Assembly (NCBI RefSeq): GCF_015694525.1
Contig: NZ_JADQDM010000006.1
Span: 1 to 64,000 of the forward strand
Direction: 5' to 3'
Length of the DNA: 64,000 nt
DNA from: Hymenobacter ruricola
GTDB lineage: Bacteria > Bacteroidota > Bacteroidia > Cytophagales > Hymenobacteraceae
How positions within the stretch are numbered: the stretch's first letter is position 1; the number at the start of each line of letters is the position of its first letter. The position numbers were made by a program, and so were the translations under genes. Of the stretch, positions 43,309-50,850 are shown piece by piece. The notes under the pieces are model-generated. The model saw only the letters and a list, made by a program, of their open reading frames with translations. It was not told where the DNA came from and searched no databases.

Positions 43309-43770
43309 CTAAAGCAGGCCGGCCAGGCCCTTCACGTTCAGCCGGGCGAACTTCTGCACCCGCGCGAAGCGGGCTGTGGTTTCGGCCAGTTCCTCGTCAG
43401 GCGGCAGGGCCGTGGGCACGTCGGTGTGCAGGCGGGCAAACACGGTGGCGGCGATGTCGATGTAGCCGAGTAGCAGCAGGTAGAGCTGCTTTTTCTCGTC
43501 TTCGGCGTAGCCCTTCACCCGAATGGCTTTGGTGAGGGTGTCAAGCTGGTTGGTTTCGTCGGTAAACAAGTCGCGCAGGGCCCGGCGCTGCCGCCCGTAG
43601 TCGTCGAGCTGCTCGGCGGTGGCCGCCGAGGCGGCGAATGGGAAGGCACCGTCGGCAAAAGCCACGGCCCGGGCAAAGGCCGTTTCGGCGGCATACACCG
43701 TGGCCAGGTGTTTCTGCAGGCTGGTCCACAACCCCGTGCGGGCTTTGTCGAAAGAGGTAAGGTCGCTCAT
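43309..43770 (-). CDS. Small helical protein of unknown function
   Basis: A 153-residue soluble protein, all-helical by composition (TSLQKHLATVYAAETAFARAVAFADGAFPF, EKKQLYLLLLGYIDIAATVFARL). No signal peptide or family recognised. ATG 43770 is chosen over 43803 because it opens the charged helix (MSDLTSFDKARTGLW) and sits 21 bases below a perfect TACCTTTG box. It is first in a likely operon with DUF92 and the phospholipase C-like gene. Confidence 0.7.
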   Translation of the reverse strand: MSDLTSFDKARTGLWTSLQKHLATVYAAETAFARAVAFADGAFPFAASAATAEQLDDYGRQRRALRDLFTDETNQLDTLTKAIRVKGYAEDEKKQLYLLLLGYIDIAATVFARLHTDVPTALPPDEELAETTARFARVQKFARLNVKGLAGLL

Positions 43771-43791
43771 AAGCGGCAAGAAAGTAGGCGC

Positions 43792-43799
43792 CAAAGGTA
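43792..43799 (-). promoter_or_regulatory. TAnnTTTG promoter box (TACCTTTG)
   Basis: A perfect box on the minus strand 21 bases before ATG 43770; probable promoter of the three-gene run to 41232. Confidence 0.5.
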
Positions 43800-43845
43800 C
43801 CACCCGCGCGGCCCCAATGCCCTCAGAAACCGGGCCCCGTCGGCG

Positions 43846-45336
43846 TTAAAACTGAAAGTAAATAAAGGGCTGAATCTCGGCCGATTTCACTTGAATCACC
43901 AGCCAGATGACGGCGGCCAGCAGCACGGCCTGCGCCAGCACCGAGCGCCGCGCCACCGCGCCCTCCACCCGCAGGGTGAGCCCGTCGGGCAGGAAATGCA
44001 GCGCGTAGCCCAGCGCCACCAGCCCGAACACCGGCCGGAAACTGCCCACCACCGGGACCAGCAAATCGGGCCGCAGGTTGTGGGTAATCTGGTGCAGCAC
44101 CTGCCGGGCCACTTCAAACGAGCCGGCCCGGAAAAACACCCAGCCGAAGCACACAAAATGAAAGGTAATGAGCCAGCCCAGCAGCTTGTTCAGCCCGGTA
44201 GCGCGCGGCTTAACTACTTGTTGAAACAGCTTATCCACGGCCAGGCCCAGGCCGTGCAGCGCGCCCCAGGCCACAAAGGTGAGCGCCGCCCCGTGCCACA
44301 GCCCGCCCAGCAGCATGGTCAGGAACAGATTGATATACTGCCGCACTGCGCCCTTGCGGTTGCCGCCCAGCGGAATGTAGAGGTAGTCGCGCAGCCAAGA
44401 TGACAGCGAAATGTGCCAGCGCCGCCAGAATTCGGTGATGCTTGTGCTTTGGTAGGGAGACAAAAAGTTGATGGGCAGCCGGTAGCCCAGCAGCAGCGCA
44501 ATGCCGATGGCAATGTCGGAATAGCCCGAAAAGTCGCAGTAAATCTGCAGGGCGTAGCCGTACACGCCCAGCAGGTTTTCGATGCCACTGTAGAGCGTCG
44601 GGTTGTCGAAGATGCGCTCGACGTAGTTCAGGCTGATGTAGTCGGAAATGACGGCCTTCTTGAACAAGCCAGCCGCAATGAGCACCACGGCCCGGCCCAG
44701 GTCCTGGCGCGAAAGGAATGGCTCGTTCTCAATCTGCGGCAGAAAAACCGAAGCCCGCACGATGGGCCCGGCCACGAGCTGCGGAAAAAACGTGACGAAA
44801 AACGCGAAGTCGCCGATGTTGCGCAGGGGCTTTATCTGGCCCCGGTACACGTCGATGGTGTAGCTCAGGGTTTGGAAGGTGTAGAAGGAAATGCCCACCG
44901 GCAGCAGCACGTACAGCACCGGAACGGCGTTGCCGGTAAGGGCCTGGTAGCCCGCCAGAAAGAAGTTGGTGTACTTGAAATAAAACAGCATGCCCAGGTT
45001 CACGGCCAGGCTGAGCAGCAGTAGCTGCTTGCGGCGCGCCGGACTGCCGGAATCGGCAATCCAGCGGGCAAAGTGGTACTCGACCACCGTCGAAAACACG
45101 AGCAGCAGGAAATACCAGCCGCTGGACTTGTAGTAGAAAAACAGCGAGAACGCCGTCACGTACAGCAGCCGCGCCCGGTGCCGGTGGCGCAGCAGCTCGT
45201 AGCCGCCCAGAAACGCCAGAAACAGCAGCAAAAAGAACCCCGTGTTGAAAATCAGCGGGCTGCGGGGGTGGTACACGAACTGGTCCAGCAGCCGCGCCGG
45301 GTCCAGTCTATTAAAAACGTTGGCTAGCAAATCCAT
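43846..45336 (-). CDS. MBOAT family O-acyltransferase (AlgI-like)
   Basis: A 496-residue multi-spanning membrane protein of the MBOAT family. The AlgI-type signatures are SSGWYFLLLVFSTVVEYHFARW, LPVGISFYTFQTLSYTIDVYRG, FFPQLVAGPIVRASVFLPQ, CDFSGYSDIAIGIALLLGY, EFWRRWHISLSSWLRDYLYIPLGGNR and GGLWHGAALTFVAWGALHG, where His348 is the probable catalytic residue. It moves acetyl groups across the membrane to an extracytoplasmic acceptor, normally a polysaccharide. The gene overlaps the SGNH gene before it by 26 bases, so the two work together. Confidence 0.95.
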   Translation of the reverse strand: MDLLANVFNRLDPARLLDQFVYHPRSPLIFNTGFFLLLFLAFLGGYELLRHRHRARLLYVTAFSLFFYYKSSGWYFLLLVFSTVVEYHFARWIADSGSPARRKQLLLLSLAVNLGMLFYFKYTNFFLAGYQALTGNAVPVLYVLLPVGISFYTFQTLSYTIDVYRGQIKPLRNIGDFAFFVTFFPQLVAGPIVRASVFLPQIENEPFLSRQDLGRAVVLIAAGLFKKAVISDYISLNYVERIFDNPTLYSGIENLLGVYGYALQIYCDFSGYSDIAIGIALLLGYRLPINFLSPYQSTSITEFWRRWHISLSSWLRDYLYIPLGGNRKGAVRQYINLFLTMLLGGLWHGAALTFVAWGALHGLGLAVDKLFQQVVKPRATGLNKLLGWLITFHFVCFGWVFFRAGSFEVARQVLHQITHNLRPDLLVPVVGSFRPVFGLVALGYALHFLPDGLTLRVEGAVARRSVLAQAVLLAAVIWLVIQVKSAEIQPFIYFQF

Positions 45337-46540
45337 CCTGCAAGGCAAGGTAAAGCAAAAGACCCTGCACCCGGTAGCCGGCGGCCGTGAAGTGCACCCC
45401 GTCGGGCTGGGCCAGGCCGTGGGCCTGCCAGGCGCGCATGGCCCTCGCGCCGCCCTGCACCGCCGCAAAATCCCAGTACGCCAGCTTATTGGCCTGGCAA
45501 TACGCCCGCAGGGCCGCGCGCAGCCGGGGCAGGTCGGGGTTGGCCGCGCCGTGGGCCCGCAACGACTCCGGCGGCGCCGTCAGCAGCACGTCGGCCCCGG
45601 TGCAGCGGCGCCGCAGCCGGCTCACCAGGGTGTCAAGCTGCCGGATAAAAAGCGCGGGGTGAAAGCCGGGCTTATAAGCGTCATTGGTGCCCAGCGAGAC
45701 GATAATCAGGTCGGGCTCCAACAGCGGCAGCTGGGCAAAAAACAGCGGCGCCTGGAGGTAGTCGCGCACCGCGGCGCCGTTCACGCCGCTGGTGTGGTAC
45801 ACCACGCCGGGTTGGCCGTTGTCGAGCAGCAGGCCGTGGAGCACGGCGCGGGTCTGGCCTGGGCTGGTGCGGGCGGCCCGCAGCTCCACCGCGCTACGCA
45901 CTGAATCGAGCGTCAGCGTCGGGCTGCCGTTACCGGGCACAATACCCAGCAGCCGGTCCTGGCGGGTCAGCACCTGCCAGTCGAAGGCGCGGGGCCCGGC
46001 GCTGCGTATCAGCGTTATTTTGGAAAAGCCGTCCGGCGGTCGTACTGTCAGCCCAAACCGGGCCGCCGTGTCGGCGGTGGCCAGGGCGAAGCCGCTCAGG
46101 CCGATGGGCAGCGTGGGGTCTGGCGCGGCCCGCAGGCTGCGCGCCCGCCAGTGGCCGGCCAGTTCCCGCGTGCGCACCGCGCCCGCGCCGACGGTGCGGG
46201 CCAGCCGGTAGGGAAACACGAGGCCCCGGCCGGCATGGCCGTAAGCGCGCTGCAGCTCCTGCCGCACCTGGCCCGGAAATAGGTCGGCCTGCACGTGCGA
46301 GTCGCCTAGGTGCAACACGCTCACCCGCGCCGGTCCTGACGGCACCCCGGCCAGCCGCTGGTAAAAGCGCGGCAATCCCTCCCGGGCCTGCTCAATCCGG
46401 TTGGCCGAGGTGTGCAGAAACGGGTACGCCGCCTGCAGGCTGTCGAGGCGGGAAGGCGCCTGGGCCGGCGCCGGCAGGCCCGGCCCGAGCAGCAATGCTC
46501 CCACCGAGCACAAACGAACAAAAGGCCAGGTTCCGGGCAT
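45311..46540 (-). CDS. SGNH/GDSL hydrolase-like protein, exported (first partner of MBOAT)
   Basis: A 409-residue exported protein. The catalytic Ser81 sits in HLGDSHVQADLFPGQ, the oxyanion Asn in GTND at 284-287, and the Asp380/His383 pair in DGVHFT. The block GDSHVQADLFPG is typical of SGNH proteins beside acyltransferases, such as the AlgJ/AlgX or PatB types, which pass acetyl groups to glycans rather than hydrolyse lipids. Which polymer is modified cannot be told. It overlaps the MBOAT start and follows a second SGNH gene after six bases. Confidence 0.9.
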   Translation of the reverse strand: MPGTWPFVRLCSVGALLLGPGLPAPAQAPSRLDSLQAAYPFLHTSANRIEQAREGLPRFYQRLAGVPSGPARVSVLHLGDSHVQADLFPGQVRQELQRAYGHAGRGLVFPYRLARTVGAGAVRTRELAGHWRARSLRAAPDPTLPIGLSGFALATADTAARFGLTVRPPDGFSKITLIRSAGPRAFDWQVLTRQDRLLGIVPGNGSPTLTLDSVRSAVELRAARTSPGQTRAVLHGLLLDNGQPGVVYHTSGVNGAAVRDYLQAPLFFAQLPLLEPDLIIVSLGTNDAYKPGFHPALFIRQLDTLVSRLRRRCTGADVLLTAPPESLRAHGAANPDLPRLRAALRAYCQANKLAYWDFAAVQGGARAMRAWQAHGLAQPDGVHFTAAGYRVQGLLLYLALQDGFASQRF

Positions 46541-46546
46541 GGCCGC

Positions 46547-48040
46547 TTATCGGGCTGCTGCCGTTGCCGCGGCTGGTTCCGTAGCTCCCGTTTTGCCGGC
46601 TCGCTGATACTCGCTCAGCAAATAGGCGTGCAGCAGCTCGGCCATGCGCCGCCCGCCCAGGGCGTTGACGTGGGTGTAGTCGTTATGGGCCAGCGGCGGG
46701 GCCTGCTCCACCCAGCGGGTCATCGTGTTTTCGCCGCCCATGGCCGCAAACAGGTTCCAGAAAGCCACGTGGGTGCGCAGGGCCACGCGCTGCTGGGCCG
46801 CCAGCAGGAGCGGTACCTGCGGGTCGGTCACGAATTCGCCGTCCAGGCGGGTGCTTTTGTCGCTCATGCCCACCAGTAGGATGCTGGCCTCGGGAAACGC
46901 CTGCTTCATTTGCCCCACCACGCGGGCCATGGCCTGCTCGTACGACGCGTAGGTGCGGTCGCGCGGCACGTTCACGCCGTAGTGCAGGATGATGAGCTGG
47001 TAGCGCAACGCCCGCCCAAAGGCGGCCAGCTGCGCGGCCGGCAGCCGCTGCAGCAGCACGCCGCTGTTGCTGCGAAAAGAAAAATTATCCAGCGTAATGC
47101 CCTGCGCGCCCTCGAAGCTGACGCCGTACACCGGGCGCGGGCCGTGGGTGGCAAAAGCCAGCCGCAACGCCCGCCCGCCCCGTGGAAACGGCAGCGCCAA
47201 CTCGTTCAGCGCCTCCGCGCCATTCAGCGGCCGGGTTTCGCGGTGGCCGTCGGTGGTCACCAGCACTTGGTCGCGCCGGCTGCCGGGACCATAAAACAGC
47301 CGCGCCTGCGCAAAGCGCCGCGTGGGCCCAAAACGCTGCCCCGGCCGAAACGCCACCCAGCTGGTGTCGGCCACGATGCCCGTGCTGTCGGCATTCGACA
47401 CCACGCGCGGCAAAAACGCGTGCCCCGACACACCCAGCGGACAAGTAGCGGGCAGGTGGTCCGACATGAGGTTGTACTCGTACCAATCAGCCGAAAACGT
47501 TTGCCGAATGGTTTCCCGAAAGTCGGCCGTGAGCGAATTGATGGGCACAAATCCCACGCCCGCGCCCCCAAAGTCGGCTTGCAGCAGGTTGCGCAAGTCG
47601 CCCGTGAGCAGGTCGCCCTCAATCATGGAATCACCAAAGTAGGCCACGCGGACCTTGCCGCCCCTGGCCTGGGCCTGCCGCAGGGCCGCCACAAAGTGGC
47701 TCAGGCCGGGCACGTTGGCCACTGCCGGCGCTGTGGGAGCGGCCGCCGCAGCCGGGGATGGCACCGCGGCCGCCAGCACGGCGCGTCGGCCCGGGAGCGT
47801 GTCGGCGGCCGGCGGCCGGGGTGGCGCTGGCGTTCCGTTGGGGGGCGGCAGGGCCAGTCCGTGCGTGCGGCCCACCGGCTGGACGGGGGGCCGCAGCACA
47901 TCGGCCAGCAGGCGCACCGGGCGCAGCGGCACCCCGGCTACGGTGGGCGCGTGGGCGGGCTGCAGCCAGGAAAGCAGGCCCAGCACGCTCACCGTGAGCA
48001 GCCCCAGCACAAACGGATTCTGCGAGCGTAAGCGGTTCAT
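46547..48040 (-). CDS. SGNH/GDSL hydrolase-like protein, membrane anchored (second partner)
   Basis: A 497-residue protein with one N-terminal hydrophobic segment (about 10-26; probable anchor), a Pro/Ala-rich linker (about 60-110) and an SGNH domain. Ser138 is in YFGDSMIEGDLLTGDLRNLL, a HYGVNVPRD block replaces the usual GxND, and Asp454/His457 (NDYTHVN) form the rest of the triad. It is a diverged paralogue of its neighbour and the first gene of the three-gene cassette. Two SGNH proteins with one MBOAT resemble alginate-type acetylation sets. Confidence 0.9.
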   Translation of the reverse strand: MNRLRSQNPFVLGLLTVSVLGLLSWLQPAHAPTVAGVPLRPVRLLADVLRPPVQPVGRTHGLALPPPNGTPAPPRPPAADTLPGRRAVLAAAVPSPAAAAAPTAPAVANVPGLSHFVAALRQAQARGGKVRVAYFGDSMIEGDLLTGDLRNLLQADFGGAGVGFVPINSLTADFRETIRQTFSADWYEYNLMSDHLPATCPLGVSGHAFLPRVVSNADSTGIVADTSWVAFRPGQRFGPTRRFAQARLFYGPGSRRDQVLVTTDGHRETRPLNGAEALNELALPFPRGGRALRLAFATHGPRPVYGVSFEGAQGITLDNFSFRSNSGVLLQRLPAAQLAAFGRALRYQLIILHYGVNVPRDRTYASYEQAMARVVGQMKQAFPEASILLVGMSDKSTRLDGEFVTDPQVPLLLAAQQRVALRTHVAFWNLFAAMGGENTMTRWVEQAPPLAHNDYTHVNALGGRRMAELLHAYLLSEYQRAGKTGATEPAAATAAAR

Positions 48041-48073
48041 GGAATGGCAGTTTTGCCGGCGACCGTGCCCTAC

Positions 48074-48109
48074 AAAAAGGGCGCTTCCCCACGGAGAAGC
48101 GCCCTTTTT
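48074..48109 (-). terminator. Terminator of the small basic-tailed protein gene
   Basis: AAAAAGGGCGCTTC at 48074-48087 pairs with GAAGCGCCCTTTTT at 48096-48109; T runs on both strands. Confidence 0.8.
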
Positions 48110-48126
48110 AATCAGGCATTGGGGCC

Positions 48127-48381
48127 TTACGCGTTTTTCTTGGGCCGGCCGGGCTTCTTGGCACCGGGCTCGCCGGGAGCCCGCGGCGTGCGCGGCTTGC
48201 GGGTGCGCGGCGCCGACACGTAGTCCTCGGCCAGCACGGTTTCCATCTCGCCCAGAGCAGCTTGCAGGGCGCCCAAGGTGGTGGTCACCTTGCGCAAAGC
48301 GCGTTTCAAATCGGCTTTTACCGCGTCGGCTTGCTGCGCCGTTTCCACGACTTTTTGGAATTCATCAAAGTTGAGAGCCAT
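48127..48381 (-). CDS. Small protein with basic C-terminal tail
   Basis: An 84-residue protein: a helical N-terminal 55 residues (FDEFQKVVETAQQADAVKADLKRAL, LGALQAALGEMETVLAEDYV) and a Lys/Arg/Pro tail (RKPRTPRAPGEPGAKKPGRPKK) that resembles an AT-hook or nucleic acid binding tail (KKPGRPKK). No family recognised; a DNA- or RNA-binding role is inference. ATG 48381 is chosen because the upstream frame extension is implausible and a perfect TATCTTTG box lies 24 bases before it. Confidence 0.7.
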   Translation of the reverse strand: MALNFDEFQKVVETAQQADAVKADLKRALRKVTTTLGALQAALGEMETVLAEDYVSAPRTRKPRTPRAPGEPGAKKPGRPKKNA

Positions 48382-48405
48382 ATGTAGCTTATTATGAAGT
48401 GTGGC

Positions 48406-48413
48406 CAAAGATA
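48406..48413 (-). promoter_or_regulatory. TAnnTTTG promoter box (TATCTTTG)
   Basis: A perfect box on the minus strand 24 bases before ATG 48381. Confidence 0.5.
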
Positions 48414-48586
48414 GAAACGCCACGATTTATCCCGCTACTTCACGCTTTTTTCGCCCCCAAACAGGCCAGTCCCCAGGCCGCCCGCGTAGCCACGTGGCGG
48501 CCGCGCATGCTTCAAGGCCAGGGCCTGCAGGAGTAGGGCTTTTGCCACTAGCTGGCTGACCGGGTCGCAGCCCTGGGAGGGCCCCC

Positions 48587-48622
48587 AAAAAAGCCCCATT
48601 TCCAGATTGGAAATGGGGCTTT
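48587..48622 (-). terminator. Terminator after tRNA-Ser(UGA)
   Basis: AGCCCCATTTCCA and its complement pair across a short AGAT-type loop, with a run of T residues on the minus strand beyond 48592. Confidence 0.8.
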
Positions 48623-48627
48623 TCAGT

Positions 48628-48711
48628 AGAGAGCGAGGGATTCGAACCCCCGGAGGTTTAACCCTCAACGGTTTTCAAGACCGCCGCAATCGACCACTCT
48701 GCCAGCTCTCT
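48628..48711 (-). tRNA. tRNA-Ser, anticodon UGA
   Basis: Read on the minus strand, the acceptor AGAGAGC pairs with GCTCTCT at the 3' end. The anticodon loop CTTGAAA gives UGA (codon UCA), the variable arm is long as in class II tRNAs, and the T arm reads GGGGGTTCGAATCCC. The 3' CCA is not encoded. Confidence 0.93.
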
Positions 48712-48750
48712 GAGTCAGTTATGCTACGCGCTGTTGGGTATCCGCTTAAC

Positions 48751-48786
48751 AAAAAAGGCTTTTCCCAGCGCAGAAAAAGCCTTTTA
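48751..48786 (-). terminator. Terminator after tRNA-Ser(CGA)
   Basis: AAAAAAGGCTTTTCC with its near complement AAAAAGCCTTTT forms a hairpin with a T run on the minus strand. Confidence 0.7.
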
Positions 48787-48788
48787 GT

Positions 48789-48874
48789 AGAGAAGGGGGG
48801 ATTCGAACCCCCGATACCGTTGCCGGTATAACGGTTTTCGAAACCGTCGCATTCGACCACTCTGCCACCTCTCT
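48789..48874 (-). tRNA. tRNA-Ser, anticodon CGA
   Basis: The acceptor AGAGAGG pairs with CTTCTCT (one G-U pair). The anticodon stem ACGGT/ACCGT holds the loop TTCGAAA, giving CGA (codon UCG). A long variable arm follows and the T arm reads GGGGGTTCGAATCCCCC. The 3' CCA is not encoded. Confidence 0.93.
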
Positions 48875-48987
48875 AACAGGCTCCCCGAGTGATTGGGGAG
48901 TGCAAAAGTAGAAAAGAATGAGGAATGAAAAACGCGGAATGAAAAAATTTTCTCGCAGTTTTTTTTATCGCCTTCACAATCAACTTC

Positions 48988-49968
48988 TCACCGCTCGTTT
49001 TTCAGGCGCAGCTGCTCGCGCATCATTTGCCGGCGGCGGCCGGTGATGGCGTCCATGCTCACGTTCACTTCAAAGCCGATAATGAGCGTCATGCACACAA
49101 ATTCCAGCCACACCATGAAGCCCACCAGCGCGCCGATGGAGCCGTAGAACGTGTTGTAAGAGTTGAAGATGCGCACGTAGAGCGTGAACAGAAACGACAC
49201 CAGAAAGATGAGCAGCGTGGCCACCACGGCCCCGGCCGAGAGCAGCGGCCACTTGTCGTGCACGGGCGGCACGAAGTAATAAATGACGCAGGTGGTGCTC
49301 AAAAACAGGCCCACCAGCGAGCCGTAGCGAATGAGCGTAAGTACCAAATCGGTGAACCGTTCGGGCACAATTTCATAGAACACCAGCCCGTCAATCAAAT
49401 AAGTACCGAAGAAGATGCCCGCAATGGCCAGCACCAGAATGAGGGACAGCACGAAGGTAAGGACCGTGGCAATCATGCGCTTGCGCAGGTAGCTGCGGTG
49501 CTTAAACCAGGGATACTTCTTCTCGAAGGCATCGAGCAGCGCCATGATGCCGTTGGAGCTGAGCACCAGCGCCGTGCCGAAACCGAACGAGAGCAGGCCC
49601 CCGTGCGGAATGTTCACGATGTCCTCGATGGTGGAAGCCGTGGCGGCGTACAGCTCGCGGGGCATGAAGTCGGCCAGGAACTGCAGGATGTCCACGTTCA
49701 GGTTCGGCACGGGGATGTACGGAATGAGCGTGAACAGGAAAATAATGGTCGGAAACAGCGCCACCGTGAGGTTGAAGGCCATGTAGGCGGCGCGCTTCTC
49801 CAGCGAGTCGAGCCGCAGCTCGTGCAGGATGCGGTCGAGAATGTCATACACCGAAGCCTGCCCGCCGGGCAGCCGCAGCCGCTTCAACCCCACAATCAGC
49901 CGCCGGTAGGTGCGCTGGCGGCGCACATCCGGGAAGCGGGCTCGGCTGATGGCGGCGGGGGCTTTCAT
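48988..49968 (-). CDS. YihY/virulence factor BrkB family membrane protein
   Basis: A 326-residue inner membrane protein of the YihY/BrkB family with about six transmembrane segments. The family core is visible: LEKRAAYMAFNLTVALFPTIIFLFTLIPYIP, the NIPHGGLLSFGFGTALVLSSNGIMALLDAFEKKY block and SYNTFYGSIGALVGFMVWLEFVCMTLIIGFEVN. The biochemical function of the family is unclear, and it is no longer thought to be an RNase. ATG 49968 is chosen as the first in-frame start close to the conserved part. The gene follows the thioesterase after seven bases and is probably co-transcribed. Confidence 0.93.
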   Translation of the reverse strand: MKAPAAISRARFPDVRRQRTYRRLIVGLKRLRLPGGQASVYDILDRILHELRLDSLEKRAAYMAFNLTVALFPTIIFLFTLIPYIPVPNLNVDILQFLADFMPRELYAATASTIEDIVNIPHGGLLSFGFGTALVLSSNGIMALLDAFEKKYPWFKHRSYLRKRMIATVLTFVLSLILVLAIAGIFFGTYLIDGLVFYEIVPERFTDLVLTLIRYGSLVGLFLSTTCVIYYFVPPVHDKWPLLSAGAVVATLLIFLVSFLFTLYVRIFNSYNTFYGSIGALVGFMVWLEFVCMTLIIGFEVNVSMDAITGRRRQMMREQLRLKNER

Positions 49969-49975
49969 GGGCGGT

Positions 49976-50467
49976 TTACTTCCGAAAGGCCGCCGGCGCG
50001 GGCGCGTCCGGCGGAATGGCGCCGGGCACGGGCAGCACGGGGCTGTCGACTTCGTCTTCGCTAAAATACGGCGCCAGCCGCTCCTGAATGCGGGCGGGCA
50101 TGGGCACCGGCCGGCCGGTGCTGGTGGCCACAAACACCATCAGCGTGTGGCCTTCGGTGAGCAGCTGATTGGCTTCGTTGTAAATCTCATACTCAAACAG
50201 CACCCGCGCGCCTTCAGGCGGCTGGCGCAGCAGCAGGCGCACGGTCAGCAGGTCGTCGTAGCGCGCCGGGCGGCGGAAACGGGTGCGCAGCTCCCCTACC
50301 GGCATGCCCACGCCATCGGCCTCCAGCTCCTTATAGCTGATGCCGAGCCTGCGGAACGCCTCGGTGCGCGCCACCTCGAAGTAGGCCGCGTAGTTGCCGT
50401 GATAGACGTAGCCCATCTGGTCGGTTTCGGCGTAGCGCACGCGAATTTGGATGTCGAAAGAGTACAA
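49976..50467 (-). CDS. Acyl-CoA thioesterase, YbgC/4HBT hotdog family
   Basis: A 163-residue hotdog-fold protein. The catalytic Asp16 and His23 lie in YAETDQMGYVYHGNYAAYFEVARTEAFR, the YbgC-type signature. The rest (RFRRPARYDDLLTVRLLL, FEYEIYNEANQLLTEGHTLMVFV) completes the hotdog. It cleaves short or medium acyl-CoA in the cytoplasm. A Pro/Ala-rich C-terminal tail of about 25 residues is extra. It is seven bases upstream of the YihY-like gene. Confidence 0.93.
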   Translation of the reverse strand: MYSFDIQIRVRYAETDQMGYVYHGNYAAYFEVARTEAFRRLGISYKELEADGVGMPVGELRTRFRRPARYDDLLTVRLLLRQPPEGARVLFEYEIYNEANQLLTEGHTLMVFVATSTGRPVPMPARIQERLAPYFSEDEVDSPVLPVPGAIPPDAPAPAAFRK

Positions 50468-50486
50468 GCTGCTGTTTTAAAGTGAT

Positions 50487-50837
50487 TTACCAAAAGATGT
50501 ATGCCCCGAAAAACCAAAGAATGCTTGTACTTATAAGCGTTAGCAATGCCAAAGGCACCATCCTTTTAATCGGCCGCCAGTGAGCCGCACTGAATGTAAC
50601 GCCAACCAATATAGCCACTGGGATAACCGACGTACCAAAGAACACCACCCAGCCCATAGCTTCTTTCAGCAAATGCATCCACTGAGGCGCATCCATAGGC
50701 AGATTACCGAAACCATCGCCATGATATTGGGCATTCTGAAAGAAGCAAAACCAAACTATTGCCACATCCGTGACAATAAGCGCCCATATGGACCATCGGC
50801 TTAGGCGCAATGCTTTCGCATTCAAGCTGTTCATCAC
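50487..50837 (-). CDS. Small membrane protein of unknown function
   Basis: A 116-residue protein with three hydrophobic segments (about 18-34, 63-83 and 95-113; for example SIWALIVTDVAIVWFCFF and FFGTSVIPVAILVGVTF). No family recognised. Its DNA is visibly richer in A and T than both neighbours, with many codons rare elsewhere in the window. This could reflect recent transfer or weak expression. It fits tightly between the thioesterase and MltG genes (19 and 13 base gaps). Confidence 0.75.
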   Translation of the reverse strand: MMNSLNAKALRLSRWSIWALIVTDVAIVWFCFFQNAQYHGDGFGNLPMDAPQWMHLLKEAMGWVVFFGTSVIPVAILVGVTFSAAHWRPIKRMVPLALLTLISTSILWFFGAYIFW

Positions 50838-50850
50838 GGCTCAACTAGGC

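Noticed and set aside
48435..48668. Minus-strand open frame of 77 codons near the tRNA genes
   Set aside because: Its start lies within tRNA-Ser(UGA) and it crosses the terminator; the encoded PPGVRIPRS text is translated tRNA.
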